DNA from: Leishmania donovani
Taxonomy: Eukaryota; Euglenozoa; Kinetoplastea; Trypanosomatida; Trypanosomatidae
NCBI RefSeq assembly: GCF_000227135.1
Contig: NC_018251.1
Location: 285,989-349,988, forward strand
Direction: 5' to 3'
DNA: 64,000 nt
The notes below the pieces were generated by a model. It made no database searches and was not told where the DNA came from. It worked only from the letters and a program-made list of their open reading frames with translations. Made by a program: the position numbers and the translations under genes. Positions 55,481-64,000 of the stretch are shown piece after piece. Every line of letters starts with the position of its first letter. Positions within the stretch are counted from its first letter, which is position 1.

Positions 55481-56767
55481 ATGAGTCGCCCACGACGGTT
55501 CTCGCCGCTCGTGCACTCGCCCCGTGGGGTGTACGTCCAGTCGCCCCTGGCGGGCGAACCCGAGGTGGGCATGGCGAATGACGGTCGCATATTCGAGGAG
55601 CTCCTTGACGCCGAAGTCGCAGTGAACATGGAAAAGCTTCGGGAGGCGTCGCGCATGGGCATTCCGCCGGCCTACCGCGGTGTTGTCTACCGCTACCTTC
55701 TCGGGGTCGCCTTCACCGACAAGTCCAGCGAGATGACGATGGAAGAGTTGCAGGACAAGGACTTCCAGCTCTTGAACACGGCCTACACCCGCATGTTGGG
55801 AAACGGGGACGAGGACGACGACCGCGGCGGCGCTGGCGGCGGGGGTCACAGCGGCAGCCACAGCACTGGCGGTAGCGTGGCGGCCCTACACACCATCAGG
55901 GAACTGCTGACCTTCTCGACATCATCCGCGGTGGCGGCCGTGAGCGCGACGGAGGGAAGCGGTCCACTGCACTGCAGCAGCGGCTTCCGCGGCATAGGTA
56001 GCGGCGACGCAGGGGGCGGTACCGGTGGTGGCAGCAGCGGTGCAGGAACGGTGGCGACGCCTTTTGTGTACCGCGGTCCGTCAGCTGTCCCGGCCCTCGG
56101 CCCCTCGGCCACTCTCGCCGCCTGGGAAGAGTGCGTGACGGCGCTGCGGTACTGTGAGCCGTACAACGCGGACGCGCGTCAGTGGGCGAGGATGGAGTCC
56201 GCACTGGCCGCGCTGCAGATGATGTACTGCAACGTCTCTGTCGATCACGTGCAGCTGATCGTGCTGCTGGCGCGCCAACTCGACCGGGTCGCCAGCTCGG
56301 CGCGCGACACCTTCTTCACTGTCCACGCCCTCTTTGATGTGCTGACACAGGACGGCAACATTCTGCACGACGCTCACACGCTGCAGACGCACTGCGGCAA
56401 CTTCCTCATGCTCTTCCGCTCCGTGTTGCTCCCGCTCTATGAGCACTTCACAGTGGAGGGGCTGACCACGTGGGAGTGGATCCCAAGCTTGCTGACGTGC
56501 TTCTTCGTGGGCCGCATGCACCCCGACGACGTGTTCGCGCTGTGGGACTACTATCTCGCGGATATGAGCGAGCACCAGGCGATGGCGCTGCACCCGTACG
56601 CCTGCCTGGCGATGCTCTCGTCCATGACGGAGGTGCTCATCGAGGCCGGCAAGATTGAGCTTCTCTACTGCCTAGAGCACCTACCTCGTCTCGACACGGC
56701 GGCCATCATGCGCAAGGCGGTACTGATTCGAGAGTCCGTGTATTCCAAGGAGTTGCTCTGCGGATGA
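55481..56767 (+). CDS. TBC (Rab-GAP-like) domain protein with degenerate catalytic fingers (428 aa)
   Basis: TBC domains stimulate Rab GTP hydrolysis with an Arg finger (IxxDxxR) and a Gln finger (YxQ). Here the fold is visible: the entry motif MGIPPAYRGVVYRYLLG (~residues 60-80), then after a Gly/Ser-rich insert (~110-205) AALQMMYCNVSVDHVQLIVLL, FFTVHALFDVL, FLMLFRSVLLPLYEHF, TWEWIPSLLTCFFVGRMHPDD, VFALWDYYLAD and YACLAMLSSMTEVLI. The position of YxQGM reads MYCNVS, and no IxxDxxR is seen before it, so GAP activity by the usual mechanism looks lost. TBC1D7-like non-catalytic members are a precedent. Start fixed by the adjacent acceptor. Confidence 0.88.
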   Translation: MSRPRRFSPLVHSPRGVYVQSPLAGEPEVGMANDGRIFEELLDAEVAVNMEKLREASRMGIPPAYRGVVYRYLLGVAFTDKSSEMTMEELQDKDFQLLNTAYTRMLGNGDEDDDRGGAGGGGHSGSHSTGGSVAALHTIRELLTFSTSSAVAAVSATEGSGPLHCSSGFRGIGSGDAGGGTGGGSSGAGTVATPFVYRGPSAVPALGPSATLAAWEECVTALRYCEPYNADARQWARMESALAALQMMYCNVSVDHVQLIVLLARQLDRVASSARDTFFTVHALFDVLTQDGNILHDAHTLQTHCGNFLMLFRSVLLPLYEHFTVEGLTTWEWIPSLLTCFFVGRMHPDDVFALWDYYLADMSEHQAMALHPYACLAMLSSMTEVLIEAGKIELLYCLEHLPRLDTAAIMRKAVLIRESVYSKELLCG

Positions 56768-57908
56768 CGCGGCCGCCACTGTGGCTGCCACTACCACCGC
56801 TGCGGCCGGTTTACAACGATGGTCGACTACGCACAAAGAGGGAGAGAGCGAAGGCTGCGGATGTGCCTGGTGGGACGTCACAGGGCATCCGTGTCGTCGA
56901 AGGCCCGGTTGGGAAGCGTGCGTGTATGATGAGGGCGGCGGCAGCTGCTGCAACGCCCTTCAGCGCGCTTGATCTCCGTTGACTTGACATTCGCTGCACG
57001 TTGTTGGCCTCTACTGCTGTAGCGTCTGTCTGTCCGTCCCTCGCTGTGCTCCCTCTAGCTGAGCCCCACACCCCCTACTTCTACGGCCTCGTCCTTGCCT
57101 TGCGTGCTGCGCCTCACACGACTCTCTCCTTCTGTCTGCTCTGGACCTTTTCATGAAGCGGTGTTTGGTGATGTAGACACGGCCTCGATGACGCCATGCA
57201 TCGCCTTTCGCAGAGAGCACACACGCACAAACAAGGCACAGGTGTACGCCTTATCCGTCACTCATCGTCCGCTCCCCTCTAATACCTTTCACCCGGCGTG
57301 GCCGTGAAGGGGAACGGCGGCGGCGGCGGCGAAGAACCAAGGAGGAGGATGGGCACATCTCCGCGGCTCTGCTCCGCCTCTTGCTGCCGATGATGATGCT
57401 GTGGCGCCTGCACTCCCCCGTGTGTTCTCGCTCGCTTTCCACCTCTCTTTGGCCCATTATGTGCACTCTTCTTCGGCTCGCTCGTCCTTCTCGCCAGCAC
57501 GCCTTTTCGCGGGCTGCTCTTGCGCTGACTTCCTACGGCTGCCCGACACTGTGAAGGTTCGGAGTTGGCCGGCGACGAGGGGCGTGCACTGTCTCTACCC
57601 TTTCTGTGTGTGTGTGTGGTATTGCAGACGCTATTCGACCGCCACCCGCCACACCGGCGTGCAACGGCACTCACACAGGCAGGCGCACTGCCCAGAAGCG
57701 CGCAACAGCAGCAACGGGCTACAATCACCCTTGCACCAAGTAGATAGACACTTCGATAGATTTGGTCGACGCGCTGCCGCCAACGACGACGTCACACGCA
57801 CACCCGAAAACAGCTGCGCGCGCAGTGGCACCGGCGGTCGCTGGGATCCTTCTCTGTTTTTCCAAGAGGGTCGACTTCCTTATCGTGGCCACCACGCGAA
57901 CTTGACGC
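56768..57908. other. Intergenic/UTR, no gene seen
   Basis: About 1.1 kb spacer. Pyrimidine stretch CTTCTCTGTTTTTCC ending at AG 57865-57866 gives a candidate acceptor about 42 nt before the next ATG. A 196-codon open frame (from 57401) overlaps this tract and lacks any motif. Confidence 0.65.
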
Positions 57909-60854
57909 ATGTTGAGTCCTTGCGCCTATCGGGCTGCCCTGCTCGACTTGCTCACGTCCTCGGCAGCCGAATCACAGGAGATGGAGAATGAGAAGGCTGG
58001 GCTGCAGGCGAATCACATGCATGTCGACCCCGCACAGGCGCGGCATCCGTATGTCCCCTCACTGCGACTGGCTCGCAGACCTTCGTCATCGTTCGCGGAG
58101 GAGGAAGAGCAAGCAGTTGACAACACGACGCCGGAAACCTTTGCGGCGGCCACAGCAGCAGCGGCGCCATCAGTCTACTCGTACCCTCCTGTGGCCCTGG
58201 TGAAGGGGTCCCCTTCCATATCAGCAAGCAACTGTGTGATCGAAGACAGCGTGCTTCGTCTGGGGAACGCACAGGCGCGATCGGGCGCCGCCTCGAGTCA
58301 TGGACCTTCTGCGGCGCACGAAGGTGTGGCCCATCAGTCGACCTCTGGGGTGGCAGTCGTGGAGGAAGGGACAGGCCGGTCTCTTATCCTGAGCTTCATC
58401 GACAACTGCATCTGCGCCGGCGTGCCAGAGGCCGTGATCGCGGAGCAAGTGCAGTTCATGGTGTCCTCCATGAAGGAGTCCCTCGCCCTCCACGCCGCTC
58501 TGCATGCGCGACAGCACAAGGATCGCATTCGCGAGTATGAGGTGAGTGAGCTGACGGCAATGCTGGAGCGACAGCAACTGCAGTTTGCGCAGCAGCACCC
58601 ACAGATGGCACCACCTGGGCTAGACGCTGCCCCCTCCCTCTCCGCTTCCTCCCCAATCCTTGCAGCTCCCCCACCGATGAGCTACGCGCCCCCGCAGCAG
58701 CAGCATGTGCCGGCGGTGCGCTCGACAGCGGAGGGGACGATCGGCGCAAAGCCGCTCCACTACATGTCCATCTCTCAACGGCTTTCAGACAGCCTATGGA
58801 CGGCTTCCACTACCACAGACAAACCCCCGCAACACTTCGCCGACAACGGGCGGCCCTCGCCGTTGTCTCGACACGCGAGGAGCCAGGCGGCGCACATGGT
58901 GAATGATAGAGCTGGAAGCTCGTCGGCAGTGCCCGTCTCCTTTTGGCGTCCGCGCACGCCGGCGCACGCTTCAACCACAGAGACGCCGACGGCCCCCGTT
59001 GCGCGGTCTAAGAATAACGCCGGCGGTGACGCAGCCGCAGTGAGTAGCAGCACTGGCCACGCTTGTGCGCAGCCCCACACCCGGTCGCCGCCTTCGCGCG
59101 CGACTTCCGTGTCGCGCCGATCGTCTCGGGCACGCGACTCTTCGTGCCATCACCACCCCCGTCACAGCCGCTATCACAAACTGTGCAGTGTCTGCTATCC
59201 AAGCTCGTCATCATCGCAGCCTCCCTCTACCTCTACGGCACAAGCGGCGGAGGTGGCCGCCTCCCCCGTCGATGATAGGCCCGCTTCCCTGCGGCGCAGC
59301 CCAATGGCAAAGTGGCGGCAGTGGTACGCCCCCTCGCAGCGCTACATGAGGCCGACGCACACCAGCCGGGCACGGCAGGAGTCAAAGTCGCCATCGTTGT
59401 CGCCCCTCCGCATCAATCCGCCAGCGGTGGCCCGCGGTCTTCGCGACGAGGGGCGTGTGAAGCGTTCATCGTCGCGGTGGGGCAGCAGTGGCAGCGCCCC
59501 GCTCTTTACGCAGGGAGCCGCGTCTGCAGTCACAGGACACCGCTCAGCTGTGCAGAAATTGCTTGTCCGATCCACTCACAGCAGCCGCCTTCGCGCGGCG
59601 GCAACTTCGCGGCGGCAAACTGCGTCCTCGGTGTCAGCATCAAGAGCATCGTGCGAGGGTGAGGATGAGCTGAACGAGTTCGGCAGCGCAGACACACCTC
59701 ACGCTCAGGAATCAGTCGCACGGTGCACAGCCGCAGTCGCGGATGACTCCCTCCGCGCGACTCCGGCGCAGATGCCGACTTCGGTGATGCGTGTCGATCC
59801 GTCGTCGGAGGCACCGCCGCCGTCCCCCTCTCCTGGTACGTCGAACCCAAACGCGCCCCGAAGATGCGCTCGTCTCTCCATCCACCCCAAGCCCGCCCTC
59901 GACACCACCGGCAACACCCGCGGCGGTGGACACGGAAAGGTCGGAACGTCGCCGAATGCCGCTGCGGTGACGAATGCTGCGCCAATTCGAGGCGGCAGCG
60001 AGACGCCCCCAGCTTGTTCAACGGCGACATCGCCTGCATCATCGTCAACTCCGGCAGCCACCGTCTCAGCCTCCACGGCGCAGAGGTCGGCACCCTCACA
60101 AACCACGCGCGAAGCAGCGCAAGAGGGACAGCCGGAACACCAACACTATCAGCAGGGTCAAAAGCATCGACCTCATCGGCCGCCGCCTCCACCTCAGCCG
60201 CGGCCGAGCTCCAGAGATATCGGCACCGTACTAAACCTTCCTGCGTCTGCGGCGGCTTTTGTGGACGACGACTGCAGTGATGCCAACGTGTACGTCACCA
60301 GCCCTGAGCTGCAGCTCTTTATGGAGCTCAGCCAGCGCAAGCTTCGGGAGACGGAGCGGGTGCTGGCGCAGGCACCCACGCCGTCACGCACTGCCTGCGT
60401 TCCGCGCCCCTGCCAAAGTCCCTCGCCGATGTCCATCGTCAACGCGTCGCACTCGTGCGCACTGCGGGACAATATCGGCGTCTCTTCCTGTGCGCCTTCC
60501 TCCGTTGACGCACAACAGACCCCACTGCTCGCCAAAAGCTGGTCCGACCGGTCGCTGGACGCCGTGCGGGCGCGACAGCAGCAGCGGCTCGTTGACCTTC
60601 GCCGACGCTTCAGCAGCTACGACACAGCCTCGAGCAACACCAGCCCGAAGAGCCCTCACGCTCTGCCTGGAAAGGTCACTCGCGCGTCTTTGTCTGCGTC
60701 TGTGGTGGCTGAGGCGCCGCATGAACTCCAGCAGTCCAGCTCCGTCATCTTCCAGCCTCACTATGTGCACTCCGCCTCGGTTGAGAACTCACCGCTGGTT
60801 CAGATTTCTCCGACCTCGTCGGACGAGAAGGACACGCACGACGGATGCGTGTAA
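57909..60854 (+). CDS. Large low-complexity hypothetical protein (981 aa)
   Basis: Not recognised. ATG 57909 is the first in frame. Ser/Ala/Pro/Arg/His-rich almost throughout, with Gln-rich patches. One segment looks ordered: residues ~157-222 (ILSFIDNCICAGVPEAVIAE, QVQFMVSSMKESLALHAAL, ELTAMLERQQLQFAQQ), a helical, possibly coiled-coil region. A second charged helix occurs near 800-825 (LQLFMELSQRKLRETERVL) and another near 880-900 (DAVRARQQQRLVDLRRRFSS). These resemble short docking helices in a disordered scaffold. No transmembrane segment, signal peptide or catalytic motif. Likely trypanosomatid-specific, possibly cytoskeletal. Confidence 0.75.
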   Translation: MLSPCAYRAALLDLLTSSAAESQEMENEKAGLQANHMHVDPAQARHPYVPSLRLARRPSSSFAEEEEQAVDNTTPETFAAATAAAAPSVYSYPPVALVKGSPSISASNCVIEDSVLRLGNAQARSGAASSHGPSAAHEGVAHQSTSGVAVVEEGTGRSLILSFIDNCICAGVPEAVIAEQVQFMVSSMKESLALHAALHARQHKDRIREYEVSELTAMLERQQLQFAQQHPQMAPPGLDAAPSLSASSPILAAPPPMSYAPPQQQHVPAVRSTAEGTIGAKPLHYMSISQRLSDSLWTASTTTDKPPQHFADNGRPSPLSRHARSQAAHMVNDRAGSSSAVPVSFWRPRTPAHASTTETPTAPVARSKNNAGGDAAAVSSSTGHACAQPHTRSPPSRATSVSRRSSRARDSSCHHHPRHSRYHKLCSVCYPSSSSSQPPSTSTAQAAEVAASPVDDRPASLRRSPMAKWRQWYAPSQRYMRPTHTSRARQESKSPSLSPLRINPPAVARGLRDEGRVKRSSSRWGSSGSAPLFTQGAASAVTGHRSAVQKLLVRSTHSSRLRAAATSRRQTASSVSASRASCEGEDELNEFGSADTPHAQESVARCTAAVADDSLRATPAQMPTSVMRVDPSSEAPPPSPSPGTSNPNAPRRCARLSIHPKPALDTTGNTRGGGHGKVGTSPNAAAVTNAAPIRGGSETPPACSTATSPASSSTPAATVSASTAQRSAPSQTTREAAQEGQPEHQHYQQGQKHRPHRPPPPPQPRPSSRDIGTVLNLPASAAAFVDDDCSDANVYVTSPELQLFMELSQRKLRETERVLAQAPTPSRTACVPRPCQSPSPMSIVNASHSCALRDNIGVSSCAPSSVDAQQTPLLAKSWSDRSLDAVRARQQQRLVDLRRRFSSYDTASSNTSPKSPHALPGKVTRASLSASVVAEAPHELQQSSSVIFQPHYVHSASVENSPLVQISPTSSDEKDTHDGCV

Positions 60855-61416
60855 GGGGGCGGCGGAGGGGAGGGACAATGCGGAGGCGCACTGCACAGAG
60901 GACGGTCAACACCCAGACGCAGATGCACGCGTCTTGCTTTCCTCTCTGTCGTTTGTTCTTGTTGCCTCCCCACCCCCTCCGCCGCCGCGGTCGTGTCGCT
61001 GTGAGAGACCGAGCGTGGGAGGGAGGGAGGAAGGCGGCTGTGGGTGAGGGCTCTCTCGCTGGCCCTCCCCTCCCTACGCGCACGCACGCACACGCACACA
61101 CACACACACACGTCACCCCGCTTCGAGCGAACGCCATGCGGTCATGCACCGAGGAAAAGAAGCAAACCTACAGACACGCGAAAAAGCAAGTGCATATGCA
61201 AAGCAGGCGGTCACGTATGCGTGCCGCAAGCTCTCCATCACGCCGCCGTCCCACCCACCTACCTCCACCCCTTCTCCTCTTGCGCTCTCTCCTCTCCTTC
61301 TCCCTCCCTAATCCAGCGCGCTCCGCCAGCAAACAGCAAGACGGCGTGAGCACGTGTGTGTGAGCGCACGCATCAGTGGCTCTCTCTCCCCTTTCCGCTT
61401 CGCTGTTGGTGACACA
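60855..61416. other. Intergenic/UTR, no gene seen
   Basis: Spacer with CA runs (~61081-61110) and a CT tract ending at AG 61315-61316, a candidate acceptor about 100 nt before ATG 61417. The frame of the next gene is open back to a GTG at 61354 but that part is leader-like. Confidence 0.65.
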
Positions 61417-63711
61417 ATGCTTGACACGGATATCACGTTCTGCCTCTTCCCTCTCGGAGTCGGGGACACTGATGTGACGGTCTACGGCGAAGCCCCTCTC
61501 TTGCTCACCTCCACCGCCTCCATCAAGTCTATAGAGACCACGTCGAGTCCCTCCGTCATCGATGTAGGAGGCGGCACGGCGCTGTGCGGCACCGCCAGAG
61601 GTGTGGCAGGCAGAAAAGCGATGCTGAGCGTGCAGCAGCGCCGCATCACCTTGGCGGCATCTCCATCGTCTGGAGCTCCTGATCAAGACCAGAACGCGGC
61701 ACCGGTGGAGGCGGTGGTGGACCTCACGGCAGCCGCGGATTCCTGCTTCTCGGCCGCCGCCGCCAACATGCACTTCATCGCAGCCAATCATCTCAGCGAG
61801 CTCCAGTGCGGCGCAGTTCTTGCGCGGTGTGGAGCCGCAAAGAATCAGTCTGTAGGCGCCACGGCCACTGCGCGGTCCTCTGGCACCGCAGGCCTTCTTG
61901 AGCCTAGCACTGGCTACGTGGAGTGTTGCGGAGGAAGGCGCTGCTACTACGTGTACCCGGTCGAGGACGGTCGATACGCCGCGGCGGTGATGCTGCCTGC
62001 CGTGGTGTGGCGTCAGCTGGGTGGTGGCGGCGACGGCGCTGCGTATGCCGAGTGGCTCGTGCACACGGCTCTCCGCGGCAGCGTCGTATCCGCGAACAGA
62101 GTTATTAGCGGTGACTGGACGACAACATGCGCTGCGCACCCGCCTCTCCACACGCGGCTTTTGGGCAGTCCACACGACGTGCAGCGCAGCATGGACTCGC
62201 AGGTGCGACTGCTGGCGAAGGTTGTTTTGGATGGCACCGCGCAACCGCGCGTGTTTGCAGAGCGCCAGTTGGCGCTGCGGCGCCTGTGCCGCGAGCAGCC
62301 GTCGCCGCTGCGCACGCGCCCACGCCTGTGGCGGCGAATAGAGCAGCTGTTGCGGGCCGCCACGAGCTCGACGGACGCGGCGTCCCTCCGTGGCGTCATG
62401 CCGACAATGGGCCTGCCGAGCACAAATACGCGCTATGTGCTGGCCGCGTCAAGTGTGTGGTACCGCGGCAACCCTCTCTACCACAGCAGCAGCCCCATCG
62501 GCGCCGCATGCCGACCGGCGCAGGCTGCCGAGCTGCTGCGCTCTGCAGCGCTGTCCGCGGTGCTGGAGGAACTGAAAAATGCGGCCGAGGCTGCTAGCAG
62601 AGGAAAAGGTAGCGTCGGCGGTGTGGCATACGCTAGAGTCGATGATGCCACCATTCGACTGACGGCTGTGTGCCTGCTTACGCGTGGGCCGAACAACAGC
62701 GAAGGTAACGCCGGCACAGACACGCGCGTTAGCGGCTACGTAAGTGCGCCAATGCGCATCACCTCCGCAGCCCAGTCGGTTGTCGACTCCTCCAGTGTCA
62801 CCTCCACTGCCGCGTTGCCGTTGATCTCACTGGCCTTCACAAGCGCTTCCGGTTGGACGGTGGCGCTGCTGGTGCGCGGCATGCGCACCCCCTTCCTCGG
62901 CGCCCCGCTCTCCTCGATATTCAGTGGTGTGCAGCTGCTGGTCGAAGATCACTTCGAATCCGCCGTCTTTGCGAGCCTCGTGAGCGAGGCCACCGCGGCG
63001 ATGCGCACGACGTGGAGGCGTCCCGTCACACTGGTCTCGCCGCTCATGGCACAGCTGGAGGCCGCCATCCTTGATATCCGAGTTGGCCGACGCGGTGGCG
63101 CGGCGGTCGCAGCAGGTGCACCCACACGCACACGCGATGTTCTCCTGTACTACTTTGATCACCACGCAGCCGCACCCAAAACTACTGCCGCTGCGGACTC
63201 GCCATGTTCGCCTCCACCCTGCTTCCTGTCGCGGCGGTGCAGAGCAGCGCACGGCGACGCCACTTCAGGTGTGTTGCGCCTCCGCTGTGCACTCGGCGAA
63301 GGTGAGGCGTTCGGACCCGACGGATCGCAGACGGTTCACGGAGGCGGCGCCGCGGTGGAGGCCGTGCTGCAAGCAGCTGCGCGGTATGCACAGCTGGCGG
63401 CCCGCGTGCAGCGCTGCTGTCGGGGTGCAGGGGCGAAGCGCCGCCGGCCTGGTGGTTGCGGTCCTTCCCCCTCGCCTCTGTATGCCCAGCGCCGCTGCCA
63501 GACGGTGCACTCCGTGCTGAGCGGCAAGGACGTCATCAGAGTGGTGCAGGCGGTGCCGCACTGCGCCTCCTGGAGTGGTGGCGTCGCCGGGCATGCTGCA
63601 GAGTACGCTGTCACGTTCGCGGTAGTGGTTCTGGAGGCGAAGAAGACGCCCGAGCTGGCGCATGACGAGTACCGCGCTTTTACATCGTGGCTGCTGTGCA
63701 GGTGCTGCTGA
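61417..63711 (+). CDS. Hypothetical protein (764 aa)
   Basis: Not recognised. Starts MLDTDITFCLFPLGVGDTDV at the first in-frame ATG. Less repetitive than its upstream neighbour, with several compact stretches: NHLSELQCGAVLARCG (~124-140), YVECCGGRRCYYVYPVEDGR then YAAAVMLPAVVWRQLG (~166-205), LISLAFTSASGWTVALLVRG (~470-490), VLLYYFDHHAAA (~575), and YAVTFAVVVLEAKKT near the end. The mixture of beta-like strands and Cys pairs suggests a globular protein interrupted by Ala/Ser-rich inserts. No transmembrane helix or signal peptide is convincing. The last residues (FTSWLLCRCC) end in a Cys pair; not a known lipidation box. Function unknown. Confidence 0.75.
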   Translation: MLDTDITFCLFPLGVGDTDVTVYGEAPLLLTSTASIKSIETTSSPSVIDVGGGTALCGTARGVAGRKAMLSVQQRRITLAASPSSGAPDQDQNAAPVEAVVDLTAAADSCFSAAAANMHFIAANHLSELQCGAVLARCGAAKNQSVGATATARSSGTAGLLEPSTGYVECCGGRRCYYVYPVEDGRYAAAVMLPAVVWRQLGGGGDGAAYAEWLVHTALRGSVVSANRVISGDWTTTCAAHPPLHTRLLGSPHDVQRSMDSQVRLLAKVVLDGTAQPRVFAERQLALRRLCREQPSPLRTRPRLWRRIEQLLRAATSSTDAASLRGVMPTMGLPSTNTRYVLAASSVWYRGNPLYHSSSPIGAACRPAQAAELLRSAALSAVLEELKNAAEAASRGKGSVGGVAYARVDDATIRLTAVCLLTRGPNNSEGNAGTDTRVSGYVSAPMRITSAAQSVVDSSSVTSTAALPLISLAFTSASGWTVALLVRGMRTPFLGAPLSSIFSGVQLLVEDHFESAVFASLVSEATAAMRTTWRRPVTLVSPLMAQLEAAILDIRVGRRGGAAVAAGAPTRTRDVLLYYFDHHAAAPKTTAAADSPCSPPPCFLSRRCRAAHGDATSGVLRLRCALGEGEAFGPDGSQTVHGGGAAVEAVLQAAARYAQLAARVQRCCRGAGAKRRRPGGCGPSPSPLYAQRRCQTVHSVLSGKDVIRVVQAVPHCASWSGGVAGHAAEYAVTFAVVVLEAKKTPELAHDEYRAFTSWLLCRCC

Positions 63712-64000
63712 AGAAGGGCGGTCGAGGTGAAGCATAGCGCGCCGTGCACGAGCGGCGCACGACCCGCTTTACCCCTCACCTCACACACATGCGCGCAGAT
63801 GGGAAAGAAGTGCGTCTGGGTGCGACTTCGAGTGCTACAGCGCGTGGCTGGCTGAGCCGCATAGAAGGCATAGACGACGGAGCGTTCACGCAAGAAACAA
63901 GAAGTATAGGAAAGAAGCCGAAGTCGCGTGCCTCGCGTGTAGGTGGACACCACCATCTTGCACGCATGCGTGCCGCAGGGAGGAATGGAAGCGTGACAGC
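63712..64000. other. Downstream UTR to window end
   Basis: No gene seen; start of the 3' flank of the preceding gene. Confidence 0.6.

Overview
The window looks like nuclear DNA of a Leishmania-type trypanosomatid. It is GC-rich, no gene shows an intron, every credible gene lies on the + strand, and genes are separated by 0.5-2.5 kb of pyrimidine-rich spacer with CA/GT/TA microsatellites. Most ATGs are preceded by a polypyrimidine tract and an AG, as expected for a polycistronic unit processed by spliced-leader trans-splicing. The triosephosphate isomerase is clearly Leishmania-like but differs at a number of positions from L. mexicana TIM as I remember it, so I do not name a species. Start codons were chosen as ATG. 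Where an open frame extended upstream through GTG or TTG, the ATG best placed after a candidate splice acceptor was taken.

Layout. 1-1580: malic enzyme, 5' end outside the window. 4169-9940: an RGG-rich protein, a KOW-domain protein of the GPKOW/KIN17 type and a low-complexity protein. 10718-12493: an ERI1-like DEDDh exonuclease joined to a Tpt1/KptA RNA 2'-phosphotransferase. 13708-21918: a 2736-residue protein with an N-terminal Fig4-type SAC phosphoinositide phosphatase and a C-terminal DUF547 domain. 23236-25671: a probable mitochondrial PPR protein. 27055-27768: inner-arm dynein light chain p28. 28893-29648: triosephosphate isomerase. 30995-34881: a probable mitochondrial protein, a p24 cargo receptor and a 117-residue membrane protein. 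36686-40201: a family A DNA polymerase (Pol theta/nu-like) without a helicase. 41049-44627: an FG-repeat protein with a PCID2/Thp1-like PCI domain. 45644-48049: MCM5. 48557-53378: a SAM methyltransferase and a probable APC4. 54172-56767: a small one-TM protein and a TBC-domain protein. 57909-63711: two large unrecognised proteins.

Two spacers 19.4 kb apart (2878-3407 and 22240-22769) carry a 530-bp repeat with only three mismatches and sharp edges. It resembles the short degenerate retroposons (SIDER type) of Leishmania 3'UTRs but is unusually well conserved.

The genes do not form one pathway, as is normal for a trypanosomatid transcription unit: carbon metabolism, RNA processing/export, replication and cell cycle, membrane traffic, mitochondrion and flagellum are all represented. 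The most unusual content is architectural: three proteins that join domains usually found on separate polypeptides (exonuclease + Tpt1; Fig4 SAC + DUF547; FG repeats + PCID2/Thp1).
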